Shown here one piece after another: positions 28,540 to 35,944 of a stretch of DNA of 41,799 bases; position 1 is the first letter of the stretch, and each line of letters begins with the position of its first letter. The position numbers were made by a program, and so were the translations under genes. Under the pieces are notes generated by a model. That model did not search any database. It was not told the origin of the DNA and saw nothing but the letters and a program-made list of their open reading frames with translations. Origin of the DNA: Promethearchaeia archaeon (GTDB taxonomy: Archaea > Asgardarchaeota > Lokiarchaeia > Sigyniarchaeales > SOKP01); the NCBI GenBank assembly GCA_029856085.1, contig JAHQWI010000075.1, forward strand, positions 1-41,799, written 5' to 3'.

Positions 28540-29337
28540 ATGGAGTATAAATATATAATTGTTGAAAAGAAAGAGCATCTGACAATTGTTCGCCTTAATA
28601 GGCCAGAAGTAAGAAATGCTATCAATCCATATGTAAGCATCGAATTAGAAGATGTGTTTAATGAATTTGAAAATGACTCAGATGCATGGATTGCGATCGT
28701 AACTGGAGTTGGTGATAAAGCATTTTCGGCAGGATTTGATTTAAAATGGGCTGCTAGTGCTAGTCCTGAAGAACAAAGAGAAGCCTTTAGCAAACTTAAA
28801 TATAAAGCTGTTACTGGAGGTCTCACCTTTAATCCGAATATTACTAAACCCGTTATCGCTGCTGTAAATGGTTTTGCCTTTGGTGGGGGATTTGAACTTG
28901 CATTAGGCAGTGATCTCATCATTGCTGCTGAACGTGCTGTTTTTTCTCTACCTGAACCATTAGTAGGGCGCGTTCCAACTGAAGGAGGCGTCCATAGATT
29001 GGTAAGACAAATTCCTTATCACCTAGCAATAGAAATTCTCTTTACATATAAGCGTATTTCTGCTCAAGAAGGAGTAGAACTTGGTTTTGTGAATAAAGTG
29101 GTTCCATTAGACCAGTTAATGGCTGAAGCAGAGAAAATGGCAAATGTTATAATGGAGGGTTCACCGTTAGCTATTCGAGCGATTAAGCAAATGGCAAATG
29201 ATGGACTTGAGACAACATTGAGAACAGCCTATTCTACAACGTTCCCTCTCTATAGACAATTTACTCAGTCTCATGATTTCATTGAAGGACCAAGAGCTTT
29301 CTCAGAAAAACGAAAACCAATTTGGAAAGGAGTCTAA
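28540..29337 (+). CDS. Enoyl-CoA hydratase (crotonase)
   Basis: VRLNRPEVRNAIN, AAVNGFAFGGGFELALGSDLIIAAERAVFSLPEPLVG (both Glu positions present), SEKRKPIWKGV. Confidence 0.94.
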   Translation: MEYKYIIVEKKEHLTIVRLNRPEVRNAINPYVSIELEDVFNEFENDSDAWIAIVTGVGDKAFSAGFDLKWAASASPEEQREAFSKLKYKAVTGGLTFNPNITKPVIAAVNGFAFGGGFELALGSDLIIAAERAVFSLPEPLVGRVPTEGGVHRLVRQIPYHLAIEILFTYKRISAQEGVELGFVNKVVPLDQLMAEAEKMANVIMEGSPLAIRAIKQMANDGLETTLRTAYSTTFPLYRQFTQSHDFIEGPRAFSEKRKPIWKGV

Positions 29338-29372
29338 ATTAGAAACAAATTAAAAAATGTATATGAAAAATT

Positions 29373-29519
29373 ATGGATTACGAACATATAATTGTTGAAA
29401 GGAAAGAACATCTGTTGATTGTCCGCCTTAATCGACCAGAAGTATTAAACGCACTTCACCCTTATATTTTTAAAGAAGTATCGGAGCTATCCTTTAAAAG
29501 TTTAGATTTTTTTAAATAA
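29373..29519 (+). pseudogene. N-terminal remnant of an enoyl-CoA hydratase
   Basis: MDYEHIIVERKEHLLIVRLNRPEVLNALHPYIFKEVSELSFKSLDFFK* matches the first ~36 aa of 28540-29337, then degenerates into a stop. Confidence 0.85.
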
Positions 29520-29565
29520 TTTTTCTCTATTTCAAATAAAAAAGACAGAAGAAAAAGAATCGGAC

Positions 29566-31236
29566 TTATTTTTCTTGAATTGGAATATAAAGATCTAATT
29601 CTGAATTATCAGAATTTAAACTAAATCTTTGGTCATACCATTCAAATTCTGCTCCGAATGGCACTCGTTCATATCTTGGATTGTTAGGAAGCCAATCTCC
29701 AATTATATATCTGTAAGTTTCACCTAAATTGTTCAATTTTCCAATTAATGTAAAAACAGCATATTTTTGAGCAGGAAATGTTTCAGTTATCATTCCCTCA
29801 GGCACATCTTCAACTTTGGATACTTCATTACAAACAATAAAACGATTTTCTCCTTTTTCAGTGAGTTCTTTAGTAATTATAGAAATTGCTAATGCATGGG
29901 ATTGGTCTTTATGTGGGACTTTAGTAATGAGCCCTTGAAATTTTGGCCATATAGTTGCGGGGTTACGTGTTTCTCTTTTGCCAGTGTCGTCTACACCTAC
30001 CACCTGGAACTCTTCTTTATCTACAAATGATGGTCCTCTCAAAAACAATTTAAATACGCTTGAAATTTCTTGTTTTTCACCTAAAACTAAATGAACTTTT
30101 TCCAGTTCAGTCGGAATATCGATCATCTGAGGGCATTTTTCAAGGCATTCACCACACTTTATACAAAGAGAAGCATTCCCTTCATCCTCCATCGTTTTTA
30201 ACTCTTCTTCAGATGTTGCTAATATGTTATATTTGGTTATCTGTTCCTCTTTATTTTCAATCCAAAGAAGTTCGTTTAATAACCTAAAATTTTGAGGGAT
30301 ATTAACTCCAGAGGGACATGGTTGGCAGTACAAGCAAAATGTACAAGGGATTATTGATTTTTTTCTATAGCGAATAGCCATATCAGAAATTAAATCTAAA
30401 TCTTCTTGACTTAAAGTATTAATCCCTGAATTATTTGCACTCTCTATGTTTTCTTTAACCATCTGCATTGAACCCATTCCAGACAATACTAAAGAGACAC
30501 CAGGATGATTCCATACATATTGAAGTGCCCAATCTGCAGGTGTTCGCTTTTTAGGAGCATTTTCTATTATTTCTTCAATTTCCTTAGTCGGAGTTGCTAA
30601 TTTTCCCCCTTTAATTGGTTCCATTACAACAACTGCAATACCTTTGCTTGCTGCATATTCTAATCCTTTGGTTGTAGCTTGAGTATTGTAATCAACTAAA
30701 TTCCATTGAATTTGGGACATATCCCAATTATAATAATCAATGATTTCTTTAAAAACATCAAAGGAGTCATGAAAAGAAAATCCAATTCCTTTAATTTTTC
30801 CTTTTGCTTTAGCTTCTTCCATCTTTTTAATTAAACCCAGTTTTTTTACTAATTCAAACGTCAGTTTATTTAATCCATGGAAGAGATATATATCAATATA
30901 TTCAGTTTGTAGTTTTTTCAGTTGAATATTTAAAAATTTATCAAAATCCTCAGTTTTGGTTACTCGACCCATTGGTAACTTAGTTACTAGCTTGATTTTC
31001 TCACGATATCCATCTTGTAATGCTTTTCCGACGATTACCTCACTCATTTCATTATGGTACGGAAAAGCAGTATCAAAGTAATTAACGCCATTATCGATTG
31101 CATATCGAATCATGCTAATCGCGTTTTCTTCATCTACCACTTCATTCCCATTTACTTTCTTCGTGAGAAATCTCATGCATCCAAAACCTAGTGCCGAGAC
31201 TTCCCAATCCAATGATCCCATCTTTCTATATTTCAT
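29566..31236 (-). CDS. Fe-S aldo/keto reductase with C-terminal GyrI-like (AraC effector-binding-like) domain
   Basis: AKR N-term RKMGSLDWEVSALGFGCMRF...YFDTAFPYHNEMSE. Cys motifs CTFCLYCQPCP and CIKCGECLEKCPQ. C-term ETFPAQKYAVFTLIGKLNNLGETYRYIIGDWLPNNPRYERVPFGAEFEWYDQRFS...LDLYIPIQ. Confidence 0.87.
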   Translation of the reverse strand: MKYRKMGSLDWEVSALGFGCMRFLTKKVNGNEVVDEENAISMIRYAIDNGVNYFDTAFPYHNEMSEVIVGKALQDGYREKIKLVTKLPMGRVTKTEDFDKFLNIQLKKLQTEYIDIYLFHGLNKLTFELVKKLGLIKKMEEAKAKGKIKGIGFSFHDSFDVFKEIIDYYNWDMSQIQWNLVDYNTQATTKGLEYAASKGIAVVVMEPIKGGKLATPTKEIEEIIENAPKKRTPADWALQYVWNHPGVSLVLSGMGSMQMVKENIESANNSGINTLSQEDLDLISDMAIRYRKKSIIPCTFCLYCQPCPSGVNIPQNFRLLNELLWIENKEEQITKYNILATSEEELKTMEDEGNASLCIKCGECLEKCPQMIDIPTELEKVHLVLGEKQEISSVFKLFLRGPSFVDKEEFQVVGVDDTGKRETRNPATIWPKFQGLITKVPHKDQSHALAISIITKELTEKGENRFIVCNEVSKVEDVPEGMITETFPAQKYAVFTLIGKLNNLGETYRYIIGDWLPNNPRYERVPFGAEFEWYDQRFSLNSDNSELDLYIPIQEK

Positions 31237-31295
31237 TTAAGTTCACTTCTTGAAATTATCTCATTTTAATAATAATAAAAATAGATTAAGAAAAA

Positions 31296-31841
31296 TTATT
31301 TTCTTTGAGCTAAAAAGGTACACATTCCATCATTAGGTATTTCCTGAGTCTGACTAACCTCAACATCATCCATTTTAAGAATATTAAAGATTGTTTTCCA
31401 AGCTGTTACACATCCACTTTTACAGGGTAGCGATTTCAATTCCTCTTCTGACAATGTTTCTTTTAGTTTATTATGAACTGAACACTTTCCTTCTTCAATT
31501 GAGAAACTAAATTCTTTATTATATGCAGTTTGGATTAACACAACACTTATTAAATGAACTGATAAGCATGCAATTTCAATAAACCTTTGAGCTTCATGAG
31601 GAAATCTTACCTCACCTGTTTTTTCAGCGACTAATTTGATCATTTCATACATGTGATCATTATATTCTGGTTTTATTCCTAATTCATAGGTTCTTTCCAT
31701 GAGCTTTTTTCCCCATTCCTCAAAAACCGAAGCATTTTTCGATTCAAGATATTGTTCAGCCACTTTAGCTCCTGCAAATTCTTCTTCTATTGTTTTAAAT
31801 AGTTTTTCAGGGATATTATAATCATATTTTGGCTGCATCAT
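31296..31841 (-). CDS. Conserved-looking protein of unknown function with Cys motifs, co-directional with ferredoxins
   Basis: Intact 181-aa ORF overlapping the start of the next gene; GKCSVHNK and PCKSGCVTAWKT Cys positions. No family recognised with confidence. Confidence 0.75.
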   Translation of the reverse strand: MMQPKYDYNIPEKLFKTIEEEFAGAKVAEQYLESKNASVFEEWGKKLMERTYELGIKPEYNDHMYEMIKLVAEKTGEVRFPHEAQRFIEIACLSVHLISVVLIQTAYNKEFSFSIEEGKCSVHNKLKETLSEEELKSLPCKSGCVTAWKTIFNILKMDDVEVSQTQEIPNDGMCTFLAQRK

Positions 31842-32245
31842 ATTTTTTTCAACCCCTTATATGTTGAATCTAATTCTTCAATACGTTTTTGATTTTCCAT
31901 CGCAACTTCTATTGAGTCAAATGGATGTTTATATGGATTTTCTCCTTCCTTTACTTCAGGAATTTTAATTTCAATAGTTATTGCATCCTCTGGGCAATGT
32001 TTAGTACATTCCATGCATCCAATACACTTTGGTGCCGCAGATCCTGCCACTAAATAATGTTTTGGACTATTTGGATTAGGTTTCATGAAAGCCCTAGACA
32101 CATTTGGGTATGAATGGACATGAAAAACACCTTGAGGACATTTAGTATAGCATTTATAATCACAAATCATTGGTAATTGACATTTTTCTCGATCTACTTT
32201 TACTCTTATAGTTGGTATATCTAAATTTTTTATTTGTATTGCCAT
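31838..32245 (-). CDS. Ferredoxin-like [4Fe-4S] protein
   Basis: CQLPMICDYKCYTKCPQGVF and CIGCMECTKHCPEDAITIEI. Confidence 0.88.
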   Translation of the reverse strand: MAIQIKNLDIPTIRVKVDREKCQLPMICDYKCYTKCPQGVFHVHSYPNVSRAFMKPNPNSPKHYLVAGSAAPKCIGCMECTKHCPEDAITIEIKIPEVKEGENPYKHPFDSIEVAMENQKRIEELDSTYKGLKKI

Positions 32246-32257
32246 TTATTCCACCTC

Positions 32258-33121
32258 CTACCAATCATACCTTAGAATTGGGAAATCACGCCTATTTCTT
32301 AGTTCAATAGCGTCAAATTCACAAGTACTTTCACAAAGCCCACATCCAAAACACATCTGAGCATCAATCTGCACCTTTCCCTTGCGAATATCTGCAGCTA
32401 TAGCACCAAACTGACATCTCTGAATACATTTAAAACATCCTGTGCATTTTTCTTCATTGTGGATTGCAACTCTTTCTCCTTTAATTAATTGTTTTTCTCC
32501 ATAGCGTAATCTATTTTCAATCGAAGCACAATCAGGTCGCGAACAATTGCATAGACCTCCAATATATGGACCTCCATTTCTCATACCAAAATTCATCAGG
32601 TTTTGAACTAATCCTTTTTTATTCCATTTAATAACCCATTCTCGTGCTTCATCATGATCCACCCATTCTGCACCAGCAACATATCTTGCGGGTGTTTTTT
32701 GCCATCTCAACATACCAATTCCCAGACCTAAGCAAGTCATTTTGGAACGGTCTCTCTCCACAAAACCATACTTAAATTTCCTACACTCACAATGAATAAA
32801 ACAAACCGGCGAGCTTATATCAATTAGATCTAATGAATCTTGAAGCGTGAGTGTCTGAGCACCCTGAACCTGAACATGTAATCTATTAGCAGCTCGCATT
32901 AGATCAGGAAATCTTTCTTCTTTAAGATTATAGGCATCTATTGCTTGAGCGATGAGAGGTCCGGCGGCGGCTTCAATAGCTGCAGTTCCACCTTTTATAC
33001 GTTTTGTATTTTTTTTCGCTAAATCTACACGATTTCGATGATACATGAAACGAGAATATCTCTTCGCATCTTTAAACCATATTTTTGCACTTGCATTATG
33101 AGTAAAACATATATCGCACAT
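32258..33121 (-). CDS. Cys-rich protein with C-terminal 2x[4Fe-4S] ferredoxin domain
   Basis: FIHCECRKFKYGFVERDRSKMTCLG; LCNCSRPDC; CTGCFKCIQRCQFGAI; CFGCGLCESTCEFDAI. Confidence 0.88.
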   Translation of the reverse strand: MCDICFTHNASAKIWFKDAKRYSRFMYHRNRVDLAKKNTKRIKGGTAAIEAAAGPLIAQAIDAYNLKEERFPDLMRAANRLHVQVQGAQTLTLQDSLDLIDISSPVCFIHCECRKFKYGFVERDRSKMTCLGLGIGMLRWQKTPARYVAGAEWVDHDEAREWVIKWNKKGLVQNLMNFGMRNGGPYIGGLCNCSRPDCASIENRLRYGEKQLIKGERVAIHNEEKCTGCFKCIQRCQFGAIAADIRKGKVQIDAQMCFGCGLCESTCEFDAIELRNRRDFPILRYDW

Positions 33122-33346
33122 TTTCTATTTTCCCCAAAATTTTTTCAAAAGAAGTTTATTTGTATTTTAATTCTTATTAAATTTTTTGTGATTTTGGTTA
33201 TATATAATATTTTTGATTTATACCAATATCAGTTTCCTTTATAACTACTTTAATGTAATTTATGATAACATTTTTAGTAGTATTAAAGTTTTAAATATTT
33301 TGTGAGATAAAATCAGTTAATAACAAAAAAAAATAAAGGTGAAAAG

Positions 33347-34102
33347 ATGGAATTTGAAACTGTTCTTTATGAAAGTAGAAATAAAATTGGTTATATTACT
33401 TTAAACAGACCCGAAAAACACAATGCGTTAAGTTATCAGCTACTTGACGATATTGATGCCGTTTTTGATCATGCAGAGGCAGATGACAGTGCAAAAGTGA
33501 TCGTGCTAAAAGGTGCGGGTAAAAGTTTTTGTTCTGGTTTTGACTTAAAAGGTTCATATTATTTAACACCCCCCGAAGGTGGTTGGAAATACAAGAATTC
33601 CTATGATATCTTAAATAAAAAGATATATGCGAAATATCCGCGCATATTTAATTTTCCAAAGCCAACAATTGCTCAAATTCACGGATACTGTACTGATGCG
33701 GGGTGTTATTTTCAACTTCTCTGTGATATCTCAGTGGCAGCAGAAGATGCGGTTTTAGGACATCCCGCTCAATTATGGGGTGGATCACAAAGTATGCCAC
33801 TTTGGCAACTTTATTTAGGTGTTAAAAAAGCACGATATCTTTTAATGAGTGGTCGAAGAATTTCGGGAAAAGAAGCAGCAGACATGGGGCTTGTGAGCAT
33901 AAGTGTTCCTCGAGATAAACTCGAAGAAGAAGTGAATAAATTAGCCGTTGAAATTGCTAAAATACCAGCCGAAGGAGCTTTACATAATAAAATTTGCATG
34001 AATACTGACCTTAAAATGCGAGGTATTGATGCCTTATTTGACTACTATGGTCAGATGAATAGGTTCTGGAGATTTATGCCTGGAAGGCCACCTAGAGGAT
34101 AA
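33347..34102 (+). CDS. Crotonase-family protein lacking both canonical hydratase Glu residues
   Basis: ITLNRPEKHNALSYQL, GAGKSFCSGFDLKGS, AQIHGYCTDAGCYFQLLCDISVAAEDAVLGHPAQLWGG. Confidence 0.9.
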   Translation: MEFETVLYESRNKIGYITLNRPEKHNALSYQLLDDIDAVFDHAEADDSAKVIVLKGAGKSFCSGFDLKGSYYLTPPEGGWKYKNSYDILNKKIYAKYPRIFNFPKPTIAQIHGYCTDAGCYFQLLCDISVAAEDAVLGHPAQLWGGSQSMPLWQLYLGVKKARYLLMSGRRISGKEAADMGLVSISVPRDKLEEEVNKLAVEIAKIPAEGALHNKICMNTDLKMRGIDALFDYYGQMNRFWRFMPGRPPRG

Positions 34103-34242
34103 CCAATGTTAGATTGATACATTATTTTTATCAGCTTTAATGGATAAAATTATTTAAATTTAAACCTAATTTTTTCTTTTTAAAAGAGATTTTTCACAAA
34201 TGGAATTTATGCAAGATTTCTTTCCCCTAGAGTGATGTTACC

Positions 34243-34599
34243 ATGTGCGCAAAATTTAGAGGAATCCCCGCTTTAATATATTCAGGTTTATGGAGACGTC
34301 AAATATTTGGAAGATTAAAGAAGGACTTTCCAGGTAAAACCAAACTAGTAGTTTATATAACTGATTATCCTCCAGCTGTTTCTATTAAAATTGATAGGGG
34401 AAATTTTGAGATGGAAAAATTAGAGAACGTAAAAGAACTTAATGATCTAGACAATATAGAATGCGATGGATATATTGCAGCACCTCAAAGTTATCTATTT
34501 GGAGGACCTGCAGCTTTAAAAAAAGGGATAGAGGAAGGAAAGGTAAAAATGAATAATGAAGCTGTAATCTTCGCAATTTTGCTTAGAAATTTACAATAA
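34243..34599 (+). CDS. Possible SCP2-like sterol/lipid carrier domain protein
   Basis: 118-aa ORF; pattern PPAVSIKIDRGNFEMEKL...CDGYIAAPQSYLFGGPAALKKGIEEGKVKMN resembles the SCP-2 domain layout. Recognition by eye only. Confidence 0.5.
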   Translation: MCAKFRGIPALIYSGLWRRQIFGRLKKDFPGKTKLVVYITDYPPAVSIKIDRGNFEMEKLENVKELNDLDNIECDGYIAAPQSYLFGGPAALKKGIEEGKVKMNNEAVIFAILLRNLQ

Positions 34600-34616
34600 T
34601 ATTTGAGGAATTAAGA

Positions 34617-35774
34617 ATGTCAAAAGATCCAAAAATGTCTGCACTTGAAAGAGTGTTGACAGTATTAGAAGGAAAAATACCTGATAGAGTTCCTAGTTTT
34701 ATTTTAGGTGGTGATTGTGATTTTGTATATAGGTTCATGAACTCTCCTTATGAACTCACAGAAGAGGATATGAAACAACTTGATAATGACAGAGTTTCTT
34801 ATATGATTCCCTTTATTCATTCAATAGTAGCTAAGTTTTCACCTCCAGATGTTTTACCAGGGGGAATTGATGCAAAAATTGATATGTGTTGGAGCACAAC
34901 TGGAGGAGGGCTGATAAAAATGGATTTCACTGATAGAGTACTAAATAACAACGGGGGTACTTTTGATGCAGTTGTAAAAGAAGATGGTATTCCACACTTA
35001 TGGTATACAGGGCCTGCACTCTTAAAAAAGGAATACATCAAGGAATATTGGCAACAAGAAAAAAATCTGAAACCAAATCCTGCGGCTTTTCGAAATTTGT
35101 CAAGAATTCGAAAAACTATGTTAGATAAATATGATATTGTAGTTTCTCAAGGAATTACTGGGCCATTCGAAAATTGTGTTTTTGGAATTGGACATGCTAA
35201 TTTTGCTCGTTTTGCAAGAAAAGAGCCAAGTTTTCTCCAACAACATATAGATTTTCAATGGGATATAATAGAAGAACCCTCATTAAAACTATTAATGAAT
35301 CAAAAACCTGATGTGGTAATGTGTGGAGATGATTATGGCTTTAATGCAGGTTTACAGATGAACGTAAAAAATTGGCGCAAATTTATAAAACCTAAATTGG
35401 CAGAGTATGTTAAATACGCTCATGATGCAGGTGCCAAATTTGTAATACATAGTTGTGGTAATATAGGCGAGATTTTCCCAGACTTTGTTGAGATTGGCAT
35501 TGATGGGGTAGAATCTTTAAAACCCAAAAACAATGATTTAAAAATGTATAGGGAAAAATATCCAGAAATCACCCTCATTGGAACCGTTGATGATTCAGAA
35601 ATACTGAAATATGAATCTCCTAAATTTATTCGAAATTCAATTAGAGAGGATATTCAAACTTTAGGAAAAAGGGGAGGCTACATTCCTGGTCCAACAAATT
35701 TCTTATTGGATCAACCCGCAGAAAATATAGTCGCTCTCTTTAAAGCGATACAAGATTATGGAGATATATATTAG
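34617..35774 (+). CDS. Uroporphyrinogen decarboxylase (URO-D)-family protein, possibly methyltransferase-like
   Basis: N-term ALERVLTVLEGKIPDRVPSFI; FVIHSCGNIGEIFPDFVEIGIDGVESLKP; GGYIPGPTNFLLDQPAENIVALFKAIQDYG. Confidence 0.85.
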   Translation: MSKDPKMSALERVLTVLEGKIPDRVPSFILGGDCDFVYRFMNSPYELTEEDMKQLDNDRVSYMIPFIHSIVAKFSPPDVLPGGIDAKIDMCWSTTGGGLIKMDFTDRVLNNNGGTFDAVVKEDGIPHLWYTGPALLKKEYIKEYWQQEKNLKPNPAAFRNLSRIRKTMLDKYDIVVSQGITGPFENCVFGIGHANFARFARKEPSFLQQHIDFQWDIIEEPSLKLLMNQKPDVVMCGDDYGFNAGLQMNVKNWRKFIKPKLAEYVKYAHDAGAKFVIHSCGNIGEIFPDFVEIGIDGVESLKPKNNDLKMYREKYPEITLIGTVDDSEILKYESPKFIRNSIREDIQTLGKRGGYIPGPTNFLLDQPAENIVALFKAIQDYGDIY

Positions 35775-35944
35775 GCATAAGTTTTTTTTAAATCCCCAAA
35801 ATTTTTAAAAAATTATTGATGATTAAACCTTTTTCTTCATAAAATCTAACTTAAAGTGATTTCTTTAAAGTTAATAACTGAAGGATTCTAGAATAAATTT
35901 AGTAAAACTATAAATTTTCAAATAACAAAATTATCAATAATCTA

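Noticed and set aside
28485-28922. 145-aa minus-strand ORF over the crotonase start
   Set aside because: Antisense shadow ORF; the plus-strand crotonase is unambiguous.
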